This document shows positions 7,665 to 15,468 of a stretch of DNA of 44,379 nt, one piece after another (positions within the stretch are counted from its first letter, which is position 1; every line of letters begins with the position of its first letter). This stretch comes from an uncultured Prevotella sp. (GTDB lineage: Bacteria; Bacteroidota; Bacteroidia; Bacteroidales; Bacteroidaceae). The translations under genes were made by a program, and so were the position numbers. Below the pieces are notes generated by a model, which was not told where the DNA came from, searched no databases, and saw nothing but the letters and a program-made list of their open reading frames with translations. The DNA is taken from positions 1-44,379 of the forward strand of contig ONKL01000044.1 in assembly GCA_900318395.1 (NCBI GenBank). Direction: 5' to 3'.

Positions 7665-7770
7665 GGTCATGTCACAAAAGGGTCAGGACACTTTGTGAGA
7701 AGGGGACAGGCACCTGGGGTGAGATCAGGATACTTTGATTTGTTCCCCCATCTGCGCTTGTTGCCTCACG

Positions 7771-7828
7771 CTGGGGTCTGGCACTGACGTAAAGTCGCTT
7801 GCGACTTTACGTCAGTGCCAGACCCCAG
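7771..7828. repeat. GGGTCTGGC-type palindrome, copy B (28-bp perfect arms)
   Basis: The left arm (7771-7798) begins CTGGGGTCTGGCACTGACGT and the right arm (7801-7828) is its exact reverse complement, with only TT between them. The flanks GCCTCACG and TGCGAGGC extend the pairing imperfectly to about 7763-7836. It starts 106 bases after the fimbrillin-like gene. It could be a REP/RAYT-type element or a very strong terminator hairpin. Confidence 0.85.
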
Positions 7829-7899
7829 TGCGAGGCGTTTTCCTAGAGAGAGATCACGGGGACAGGTTCATGATCGCTCGTGCCGAACGACTCACGCTC

Positions 7900-8390
7900 A
7901 AATCTCAAAAACTAATGACATATGACATAAAAGTTGTTATATTTGTCTTGTTATCAGATGATTATAAAATTTTGAATTGACATAGAAGTGACATAGAAAC
8001 GACATAGAAACGACATATTAATGACATACTAATGACATAAAGAGGGGCAATAAGGGGGCCTTATTCTGCAATAAGGGACCCTTATTGGCTGGTAAGTGCT
8101 GCTTATTCGCTATCCTTAGGCTCGTTATTGATTCCCAGTGTGGGAATACTTTATTCCCAACGTGGGAATAATATGTTCCCAACGTGGGAATTCTCCGTCA
8201 GATACCTCCCTGATGGGCACTTAATCTGGTCTATCGTTAGCTAAAAACAGACCTTTTATGTCATTAGCATGTCGTTTTTATGTCGTTTTTATGTCGTTTT
8301 TATGTCATTTATCAAACTTTTGATTTGAAACTAATTTACTGATAATCAGTGGTTTTAGATAAGTATTATGTCATATGTCATTAGATTTTG
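7900..8390. repeat. Large inverted repeat with GACATA-rich arms
   Basis: CTAATGACATATGACATAA (7912-7930) recurs as its exact reverse complement at 8366-8384. Further inside, the left arm carries a run of GACATA motifs (GACATAGAAACGACATAGAA, about 7980-8038). The right arm carries the complementary TATGTCGTTTT units (about 8256-8310). The arms are roughly 130-150 bp and imperfect. The central 200 bases hold AATAAGG/CCTTATT palindromes (8050-8095) and the TTCCCA palindromes. Confidence 0.7.
8131..8190. promoter_or_regulatory. Three TTCCCA-N3-TGGGAA palindromes at 22-bp spacing
   Basis: TTCCCAGTGTGGGAA starts at 8132, and TTCCCAACGTGGGAA starts at 8154 and again at 8176. The exact 22-bp period, about two helical turns, places all three on the same face of the DNA, as in operator or iteron arrays. 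No binding protein is known to me for this motif. Confidence 0.6.
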
Positions 8391-8434
8391 AAATTATTCT
8401 GAAAATTGAGATCACCTATGAGTTTGCGGGCGGC

Positions 8435-8575
8435 GGTGACACTATGACACCTAAAAATATAAATTTTCACGCGTACCGCGTAGGTTATTATATAATACGC
8501 ACATATATACGCATATATACGCGCGGTACGCGAGAGAATTTCAGAATATGGTGTCACATGTGTCCTTGTGTCACC
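8435..8575. repeat. Imperfect inverted repeat with GGTGACAC ends
   Basis: GGTGACAC (8435-8442) pairs with GTGTCACC (8568-8575), and CGCGTACCGCG (8470-8480) pairs with CGCGGTACGCG (8522-8532). The loop is AT-rich with tandem ATATATACGC. Reading frames across it merely translate the repeat. Confidence 0.7.
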
Positions 8576-8582
8576 TGTACAT

Positions 8583-8644
8583 GAACTCACTGGTGACGGT
8601 TCCGAGTGCACGAGAACTCACTCGGAACCGTCCCCAGTGAGTTC
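8583..8644. repeat. 26-bp hairpin with GGAACCGTCCCC arm
   Basis: The left arm 8583-8608 starts GAACTCACTGGTGACGGTTC; the right arm 8619-8644 is its reverse complement with one mismatch, and the loop is 10 bases. The GGAACCGTCCCC motif resembles REP-like repeats found in many genomes. It lies about 65 bases upstream of the promoter of the SpoIIE-like gene. Confidence 0.7.
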
Positions 8645-8710
8645 TTTCTCCTATTTTATATCCGTTTTGTAGAAAAATAATAAAATGAGGCGAAAAAACG
8701 TTTCACTTCA

Positions 8711-8742
8711 TTGATAGTTTCATTTTATTTGTGTACCTTTGC
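8711..8742 (+). promoter_or_regulatory. Promoter of the SpoIIE-spike-STAS operon
   Basis: TTGA (8711-8714), 19 bases, then TACCTTTGC (8734-8742). It is the only clear sigma-ABfr-type promoter I see before the plus-strand run that extends to 21859. Confidence 0.7.
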
Positions 8743-8785
8743 AAAGCGTATGCAATACTATTGAGCTTGAATAGTGAAATGTGAA

Positions 8786-10696
8786 ATGAAAAAGAGTAAG
8801 TTGTCGCGCCGCATCACTTGGCGTGTTATCGCTATCATGATATTCTTCAATGGTCCGATCATTGGAGCCATGGTTTGGTCTGTCTATAAAGTCTCGCTCG
8901 TGAACAGCAATATGCGTGGGCAGTATGTCGTCGACGGGATCGTAGGCAAGATAGGGTCGAGGTTACAGGCTGTGCATGTAGCGGCTGACAATAACCGTGA
9001 TGAAGTAGAGAGAAACCTGGGGAGCCCGGAGCAAGTCTTTGAGGCCTTGGAGCGCGAAATTTCCGTGAACCACCTCATGGGCTGTTTTGCAGCCTTCGAG
9101 CCTGATTACTTCAAAGATCAGGGCCGCTGGTTTGAAGCCTACGTTTACTATGCCGACAGTACTCATATTAAGCGCCAACAGATAGGCTCACCAAGCCACG
9201 ACTATTTCAATGGCCCATGGTATAAGAAAGGAATTGAACGGAACAGAGAGGATTTGGGCTATCTGACATCCCCCTACTTCGACAATTCCGTTGACAGTAA
9301 TATGTACTGCAGCTATGTGCTGCCTATCTTTGACCGTCAGAATCGCAAGGTGGGAGTGTATGGCTTTGACCTGCATTACATTTGGGCGAACGATATCCTC
9401 GGCGAGGTTGAGAAAACAGTCAAGAGAGAATTCTTCGACAAAGATGTAATTTTCCGGGACAGGGACGGCAACTCAAAATTCTCCATCCAGTTCATCGACG
9501 ATAAGGGCAACAGAGTTTTTGGTTCAGACTCCATTGACATCAATATTCTCAAAGCTGAGCAGGAGGAAGCCATTACAAACCTTGAGATGAGAAATCTCAA
9601 GGGCACGCCTTATTATGTCAATTTCAAACCGATGCCTTTTACAAACTGGACTGTGGCTGTCATACAGCACCGCGACTTGGTGTTTACACAGGGTATTTTA
9701 CTTGCCTTATTCATCATACTCTGCATGTTTGTCGGTAGCCTGGTCATCTTCTTCTTTATCTCCAAGAGCATCCGCCGCGTTACCAAGCCATTGGGATTCC
9801 TCTCCGATTCGGCCCAGGAGGTGGCCAAGGGTAACTTTGACGCCCCACTGCCCACGTTCAAGCATAACGACGAGGTGGCTCAGCTTCGCAACTCGTTCGG
9901 CACCATGCAGCAGTCGCTGAAGAAGTATATGGAGGATCTGAAAGCATCGACCACCGCCAAAGCTGCATTAGAGAGTGAACTCAATATCGCCCGCGACATC
10001 CAACTATCGAAGGTGCCTACGGAGTTCCCCGAGCGGCTCGATCTCGACATCTTTGCCAGCATGACTCCTGCCAAGGCTGTCGGTGGTGACCTCTATGACT
10101 TCTTCGTGCGTGGCAACGAACTCCTCTTCTGTTTGGGCGACGTCTGCGGCAAAGGGGTGCCAGCCGCCCTGTTCATGATGGAGACCAGAAGCCTGTTCCG
10201 TGCCTACGCTGCCGACGAGGACAGACCCGACCGCATTGTTTTGAAAATGAACAAAAACCTGAACGAGCAAAACGAGAGTCTGATGTTCGTCACCCTCTTC
10301 GTCGGCATCCTCGATCTGACAACAGGCGAGCTACGCTATTGTAATGCCGGCCACGAGACACCTCTTGTCATCAACAAGGAGCTCAGTCAACTGCCATTCG
10401 ATGGTGTCAGCCCTGTTGGCCTTATTCCCACTCCACCGTATGTGATGCAGACAGTCCATATAGAGCCGCACACCACGATTCTGATCTATACCGACGGACT
10501 GGACGAGGCGATGACTGCCGATAAGGAGAAGTATGGTCATGAGCGGGTTTTCAACGAGGTGAGCCGTGCCATTCAGGATGGGCAGACAGGACCGAAAGAA
10601 CTGATAGAGAGACTGAAGCAGGCAGTGCGCAACTATGTAGGCGATGCCGAGCAGAGTGACGACCTGACCATGCTCGCTATCAGATTCAGGAAATAG
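8786..10696 (+). CDS. Membrane SpoIIE/RsbU-type PP2C phosphatase with Cache-like sensor and HAMP
   Basis: This 636-aa two-pass membrane protein should dephosphorylate STAS-domain antagonists, as RsbU and SpoIIE do. Transmembrane segment 1 is near residues 10-35, then an extracytoplasmic domain of about 260 residues with a Cache-like pattern (FAAFEPDYFKDQGRWFEAYV, GPWYKKGI, VGVYGFDLH). Segment 2 is near 303-328, then HAMP (about 330-385, ending NDEVAQLRNSF), a linker helix ending ALESELNIARDIQLSKVP, and the catalytic domain with metal-binding Asp in GGDLYDFF (about 433) and GDVCGKGVPAALFM (about 451), and C-terminal SDDLTMLAIRF. A GTG at 8774 would add four residues; I prefer the ATG. It opens the spike/partner-switch operon and is probably its signal input. 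Confidence 0.9.
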   Translation: MKKSKLSRRITWRVIAIMIFFNGPIIGAMVWSVYKVSLVNSNMRGQYVVDGIVGKIGSRLQAVHVAADNNRDEVERNLGSPEQVFEALEREISVNHLMGCFAAFEPDYFKDQGRWFEAYVYYADSTHIKRQQIGSPSHDYFNGPWYKKGIERNREDLGYLTSPYFDNSVDSNMYCSYVLPIFDRQNRKVGVYGFDLHYIWANDILGEVEKTVKREFFDKDVIFRDRDGNSKFSIQFIDDKGNRVFGSDSIDINILKAEQEEAITNLEMRNLKGTPYYVNFKPMPFTNWTVAVIQHRDLVFTQGILLALFIILCMFVGSLVIFFFISKSIRRVTKPLGFLSDSAQEVAKGNFDAPLPTFKHNDEVAQLRNSFGTMQQSLKKYMEDLKASTTAKAALESELNIARDIQLSKVPTEFPERLDLDIFASMTPAKAVGGDLYDFFVRGNELLFCLGDVCGKGVPAALFMMETRSLFRAYAADEDRPDRIVLKMNKNLNEQNESLMFVTLFVGILDLTTGELRYCNAGHETPLVINKELSQLPFDGVSPVGLIPTPPYVMQTVHIEPHTTILIYTDGLDEAMTADKEKYGHERVFNEVSRAIQDGQTGPKELIERLKQAVRNYVGDAEQSDDLTMLAIRFRK

Positions 10697-10734
10697 AACT
10701 ACATACACTTATGGCAAAATCGTGAATTATAATC

Positions 10735-11037
10735 ATGAAAACTACAATACATACAAGTGAAGGCAAGGCACTGGTCAACTTTGAGGGTGAAATGGACTCG
10801 CATATCATTGGCCAGGTGGCAATGGATATGGCTCCCCTATTGGAACTCAAAGACACGGACATCACGCTCGACTGTAGCAAGCTGGAGTATATCTCGTCCA
10901 ACGGATTCCGGCTGTTCCAGATATTGATTTCGGCAGCAAGGTCGAATAGAAGCACCCTATACATACAAGGCCTTAGCCCCGATCTCGTGGATGTTTTCAA
11001 AGCGTCGGGGTTTGACAAGTGTTTTATATTTAAATAA
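10735..11037 (+). CDS. STAS-domain anti-sigma factor antagonist (first of two)
   Basis: This 100-aa protein has the length and fold pattern of SpoIIAA/RsbV. The phosphorylation loop is LDCSKLEYISSNGFRLF, with Ser54 or Ser55 the likely phosphosite. By family analogy the unphosphorylated form binds an RsbW-type ATPase and releases that ATPase's other partner. It lies 38 bases after the SpoIIE-type phosphatase, its probable activator, and 22 bases before the VgrG-like gene. The matching kinase is probably the protein at 18622, at the far end of the operon. Confidence 0.88.
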   Translation: MKTTIHTSEGKALVNFEGEMDSHIIGQVAMDMAPLLELKDTDITLDCSKLEYISSNGFRLFQILISAARSNRSTLYIQGLSPDLVDVFKASGFDKCFIFK

Positions 11038-11059
11038 GAATTTTCAAAATCTTACAAAT

Positions 11060-14000
11060 ATGGCAGACGAATCGAAGATTATCACAAAATCTGGCTTTTA
11101 TCGCTACCAACTGACGTTAGGTAGCCAGATAGGCAAGAGTTCGCCCGGCACCATGAAATTAGTGCAAGGCATAAGCGTATTAATGGATAATTCGGATGAT
11201 AAATCCAAATACTATGTCACCTTGCGCGGCGTGAAGGTGAATAAGAAGATCTATCAACCTACAGAAATAGAGGCCGAAGTTGATTTTGTATTGAAAACCA
11301 ACGACACTTCTGGAAAAGATTCGACAAACGTCCCCTCGTTTGAGGCAGCCACGTCTTTGTTTATGAGGAGAGAGGTTGAACTGGAAATCTTAGAATCAGA
11401 CAAGCCTTTAACATCCGGTGGTAATACCATTTCTGATAAAAATAATAAAGTCCATGCGCACAAAGTGGCGGTGAGCTGCTTTGTGTATGAGGTGTTCCCG
11501 AAGCTGAAGTGCGATACTAACGGCAAAAAGATGTATGTGAAGCTGAACATCTTCAGTATGGATAAGCTGATGACGATCAACAAGTATAGCAAGGCCTATG
11601 TGGCCCGTAAGCTTGGATCGGGCATCCTGAAGCCTGAGAGTCTGAACTTCGGCAAGAAGGCCGACGGAGCGACGCCCCTGATAAAGACCAATAAGAACGG
11701 GCTGAGGTTCTTGAAATATATTGAGAGCGATACATCAACAGACACCAATGGCAACAGTACGGAGACAAACATCGGCACCGAGTTTATCCAACCTTACCTG
11801 GTGCAGTATAACGAGTCGTTCTACGACTTCCTGGTTCGCACGGCCAACCGCTGCGGTGAATTCCTATACTTCGAGAACGGTCAGTTGACATTAGGCCTGC
11901 CTGACAGCCAGGCTGTGACCATCGATAAATATGCTTCCATCACCGAGCATGGCATGTCGCCCGACCCGATGACTATAACGCCCTACAGCTTCGACAGCAT
12001 GAAGAACGGTAAGGGAGAGATGGGCGACCTGAATTATAAGGCTATCGACAAGCTCCCTACAGGTTTCCCGAAAGACGCATTCCCTAAAAATGCGACGAGC
12101 AATTCCGAGCTGGCCCATGATGAGTATTTCTTCCCATTGGAGAAAGATAAGTTCACCACCTTTAAGCGTGAGTGTAACTCTGACATTAATGCCACTAATG
12201 TCACCCTGTGGAGGTTGATACCTCTTATGAAGACTGTTTTCACCAGTGATGACGGAATAACAGGCCTGGTGTCATGGGCTATTGGTACAGAGGCCCTCAA
12301 TGTATTGAAGGCATATTTCAACAAAAACACGGTCGACACAGAGGGATATGAAGCGTGGATAGCTCCCTACGAAAAAACAGACGATCAGTATGACTCAAAA
12401 GCCCAAAAGAGCGTGATGTTCGGTTCTGCGAATGAAAAATGCTGGACGACCATCGACTTCTACAACAACATCCTGAAGAACGAGGAAGAGCAGCAGCGCA
12501 AAATTGTCTGTGTCGATATGGGTACGAACTATATCAATCTGCAATTAGGCGAGAAAGTCAAGATCGACGGTCTGGAGAAAGACTATGTCATCATCCAGGT
12601 CGAGGAGACGTCTGAAGAGTCTTGGGATAATGACTATGAGCAGTACGACACAGCCTCATCCGACCAGAGTAAAGGCTCGCGCTCACTTAAATTCTTTGCC
12701 ATCCCATCTTATAAGGATGAAAATGGTAAAGAGCAGTTCATCCCACCCTTACAGAAAGAGCCTCGAATCCGCAAGGTCGGTCCACAGTCGGCTTTCGTCA
12801 CCGACAATGTCGACCCGAAATTTCAAGGCCGTGTGCGCGTGGCCTATCCCTGGCAATCGTTGCAAGGTGCGGACGGGGTAAAACTGGAAGAGGCAAGTCA
12901 GAAGTTAAAGGTTGCTACAGATAATAAGAAAGAGCTGGAGGACCGAAAAAAAGCACTGAATGCGCTCTTGATCAAACTCTTGGCAGAGCTTGAAGAAGTT
13001 AAAGCCTTTGTGAATGCCTCTAAGGATGATCGCGAGGCGTTGTTGCAGACTAAGGATGGTGAGATTTCAGGTTTGGAGGACCACATCAAACAGTTGGTTG
13101 ATGCTCTGATAAGTGCCGAGAACTCAAAGAAGCAGCTGGAGAATGATATAAAGAAGGGAAATCTCACAGAGCTGGATTTGAATACAAAGAAAAGCGAAAT
13201 CTTAGCATATGAGAATTCTATTCAGGCTAAAGAAAAGGATATTGAGCAGAAGAAGGCTAAGCTTAAGGATCTCAAAGCTCTCAGGCAATTAATGATAGAC
13301 GCAGCCGCAGAGCATGACCGGAAGACCAAAGATAATGATCCAGATTATCAGGACATTGAGGAGGATAACACCGTCATCGCAGCACTGTTGCAGAGGTACA
13401 ATCAGACTACAGTTGAATATCAGGACTGCTATACTCTTCTTGAGGAAAAGGAGGCGAAAGTCTCTGAAAGTGAGAAAGAGGTTGAAACAATCAAGGCAAT
13501 CATAGAAGAGAGTGTCAAAGCCATGTCATCGCCTTGGATACGCGTAGCCACCCCAATGGCCACAGACGGAGGCGGTACCTACTTCCGACCGAATGTTGGC
13601 GACGAGGTGCTCATTAACTATGATAATGACAACATCGAGCGCCCCTACGTCGTTGGTAGCCTCTTCTCTAAGAATGTGCTGGATCCTGTTGAGCGCGTAC
13701 AACGTAAGGCCAATCCTCTCATTCAACAGCAAGACGTCTCGATGTCGCTAACATCCCGCAATGGTCATCATATCACCTTTACCGATCCTGATACTGGTGG
13801 TAGCTTTATCACGAATTTCCTCTCGCCTGGTCTCGGATTTATTACTAGCTTGGTTGGCCTCGACCAGTTTGGAGAGAACGTGAGGGATCTGGCAGGTGGT
13901 ATCCACATGGGCGACCGCTACAATATCAATGAAATTGAGATGGTTACCCATAGGCGCGAGCTCAATATCAGATCACAATTAGGAACGATCACGCTGAGTG

Positions 14001-15424
14001 CGTTCAAAGGAATTACCGTCGATGCGCCTAATGCCGATGTCACCATCAAGGGTATGAATATCAACCTCATAGCCGGTAACAAAGTGAATATCATATCAGG
14101 GGATAACATCAAGCCGCCTACAATAGATGATCCAGAAGGAAAGGGAGCTTATATCGGTGCACTCTTGGTCAACACCGTCCTTGGTGGTGCTGTAGGTGTC
14201 GGCGGAAATCTGGTCATTGGAGATACCGTAGATTTCTCGACGATACGACGAATGGTGGAGATATTCGTTCGCCCGGTTGACGGTACGATGCTCATCAAGT
14301 CGAAGCGTTATCTCATGCTTGAGGCCGGACCTGGTCATGCCACAGTGAAGGCCGACCGGTATAAGAATCTGGCGGTTAAGAAACAGGGGCTTTTCTCGAA
14401 ACTTCTCTCCGGTACAAAGCCGACGGAGGATAAAGAGACCATGGAAGAGTTCTATAAGTCATTGATCTTATGCATAGATTATATTAATAATACTATCACA
14501 GAATTTGGTCAAGTTTATAATAATCGTTGGATAAAAGCCAAAAAGGCGTCTATTAATTATCTCGATGTGATTCCTGCTCTCGACAAAGACGCCCCCAATA
14601 TTGAGAGCAAAATGTGGAACAATATGTTTAAAGAATGGGATGAAAGTTGGATTAATTATCGTTCCCCGGCGTATTGGAAGGATACATCTTTTACGGCAGG
14701 TTCAAAAGAATATTGTACTCCAGAAGAGAAATTCGGTTATTTTAAAGACAAGATCATAGACTATGCCAAGGCTACCCATGAACTTTTCCAATATGGATCT
14801 GATATAACTATACTTTTTCATGATGCTCATGTAGAGGTTCCTGAGAAATTTTCTTGGATAGTAACAGACTGCTTGAAGAAATGTATTAAACCTCTTAATA
14901 ATAGTATTTATGAGAAGTGGTGCGAGTTTTATGAAAGTGATAAAGGGAAAATTTCCATTTGGCCTCTTGTGCCACCAAAGGATATCTTTCAAAAGGATAA
15001 CCTGAAAGTTGTCAAACGTAAGGCGATATTGTCTTTCCTTTATTTGGTGAATAACCACAAGGAAAACGCGGGGAATAAGTTCATCAAGATCGGCTTAGAT
15101 ATGGATTATGTAAACAAGACTAATTCGTATCGTCAGGAGCATTATTGGCAACGTCAGGTCAATACTATAGATCATTTTATCCAGAGTACCAAATTCTGGA
15201 GAATGCTATATGATGGAACTGTTGACTTGTTTGTATCTAAGTTCCATAGTAATTTCCAGTCCTTGGATCAGGACGTTTGGGAAAGCACGAAAGACGGTCA
15301 GATATTGTTCTCTGAGAAAGAAGGTAGCACCGTGAACTTCAATGGTACACAGCTGGAGGAACAAAGCCGTGCTAACATCGGAACCATGGATAATCTGAAG
15401 AAAGTGCTGATGGCCATTAAGTAG
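11060..15424 (+). CDS. Giant VgrG-like spike protein with coiled coil inserted in the OB fold
   Basis: This 1454-aa protein keeps the order of VgrG / phage gpD-gp5 spikes. A gpD-like N-terminal half has QPYLVQYNESFYDFLVRTAN (about 244-263) followed by GEFLYFENGQLTLG. The gp5-type OB fold starts with FVTDNVDPKFQGRVRVAYPW (about 578-597) and resumes with SSPWIRVATPMATDGGG and PNVGDEVLINYDNDNIERPY (about 822-865). Between these halves sits a Lys/Glu-rich coiled coil of about 200 residues (607-815). After the OB fold comes a beta-spike segment (VDAPNADVTIKGMNINLIAG, about 985-1004). Then a helical C-terminal domain (about 1125-1414), AT-richer than the rest and unrecognised, could be an effector or adaptor. 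I start at the ATG at 11060, because the longer frame overlaps the STAS gene. VgrG proteins form the tip of type VI secretion and related injection systems. Confidence 0.82.
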   Translation: MADESKIITKSGFYRYQLTLGSQIGKSSPGTMKLVQGISVLMDNSDDKSKYYVTLRGVKVNKKIYQPTEIEAEVDFVLKTNDTSGKDSTNVPSFEAATSLFMRREVELEILESDKPLTSGGNTISDKNNKVHAHKVAVSCFVYEVFPKLKCDTNGKKMYVKLNIFSMDKLMTINKYSKAYVARKLGSGILKPESLNFGKKADGATPLIKTNKNGLRFLKYIESDTSTDTNGNSTETNIGTEFIQPYLVQYNESFYDFLVRTANRCGEFLYFENGQLTLGLPDSQAVTIDKYASITEHGMSPDPMTITPYSFDSMKNGKGEMGDLNYKAIDKLPTGFPKDAFPKNATSNSELAHDEYFFPLEKDKFTTFKRECNSDINATNVTLWRLIPLMKTVFTSDDGITGLVSWAIGTEALNVLKAYFNKNTVDTEGYEAWIAPYEKTDDQYDSKAQKSVMFGSANEKCWTTIDFYNNILKNEEEQQRKIVCVDMGTNYINLQLGEKVKIDGLEKDYVIIQVEETSEESWDNDYEQYDTASSDQSKGSRSLKFFAIPSYKDENGKEQFIPPLQKEPRIRKVGPQSAFVTDNVDPKFQGRVRVAYPWQSLQGADGVKLEEASQKLKVATDNKKELEDRKKALNALLIKLLAELEEVKAFVNASKDDREALLQTKDGEISGLEDHIKQLVDALISAENSKKQLENDIKKGNLTELDLNTKKSEILAYENSIQAKEKDIEQKKAKLKDLKALRQLMIDAAAEHDRKTKDNDPDYQDIEEDNTVIAALLQRYNQTTVEYQDCYTLLEEKEAKVSESEKEVETIKAIIEESVKAMSSPWIRVATPMATDGGGTYFRPNVGDEVLINYDNDNIERPYVVGSLFSKNVLDPVERVQRKANPLIQQQDVSMSLTSRNGHHITFTDPDTGGSFITNFLSPGLGFITSLVGLDQFGENVRDLAGGIHMGDRYNINEIEMVTHRRELNIRSQLGTITLSAFKGITVDAPNADVTIKGMNINLIAGNKVNIISGDNIKPPTIDDPEGKGAYIGALLVNTVLGGAVGVGGNLVIGDTVDFSTIRRMVEIFVRPVDGTMLIKSKRYLMLEAGPGHATVKADRYKNLAVKKQGLFSKLLSGTKPTEDKETMEEFYKSLILCIDYINNTITEFGQVYNNRWIKAKKASINYLDVIPALDKDAPNIESKMWNNMFKEWDESWINYRSPAYWKDTSFTAGSKEYCTPEEKFGYFKDKIIDYAKATHELFQYGSDITILFHDAHVEVPEKFSWIVTDCLKKCIKPLNNSIYEKWCEFYESDKGKISIWPLVPPKDIFQKDNLKVVKRKAILSFLYLVNNHKENAGNKFIKIGLDMDYVNKTNSYRQEHYWQRQVNTIDHFIQSTKFWRMLYDGTVDLFVSKFHSNFQSLDQDVWESTKDGQILFSEKEGSTVNFNGTQLEEQSRANIGTMDNLKKVLMAIK

Positions 15425-15465
15425 TGAAGAGTGAAAAGTGAAGAGTGAAAAGTGAAAAGTGAAAA
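15424..15465. repeat. Six heptanucleotide units GTGAARA directly before a start codon
   Basis: Units GTGAAGA or GTGAAAA run without interruption from the last base of the VgrG-like stop codon to three bases before the next ATG (15469). They contain GAAAAG/GAAGAG purine runs in the position of a ribosome binding site, so a change in unit number would alter leader spacing. A similar array lies at 40813-40847. Confidence 0.85.
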
Positions 15466-15468
15466 GTT

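Larger units (their letters stand above)
7665..8710. other. Gene-free intergenic region made of large palindromes
   Basis: No reading frame here has a credible start, composition or family match. The first 70 bases hold degenerate pieces of the GGGTCAGG / GGGGACAGG repeat type. Then follow a 28-bp perfect hairpin, a large inverted repeat enclosing short palindromes, and two more hairpins, listed separately below. The last 65 bases (8646-8710) are AT-rich and lead into the promoter of the SpoIIE-like gene. Confidence 0.75.

Noticed and set aside
7735-7980. A possible small gene downstream of the fimbrillin-like gene
   Set aside because: The frame translates straight through the 28-bp hairpin and the start of the large inverted repeat; there is no recognisable protein or good leader.
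8375-8611. Possible small genes on both strands before the spike operon
   Set aside because: Both frames are translations of the GGTGACAC inverted repeat.
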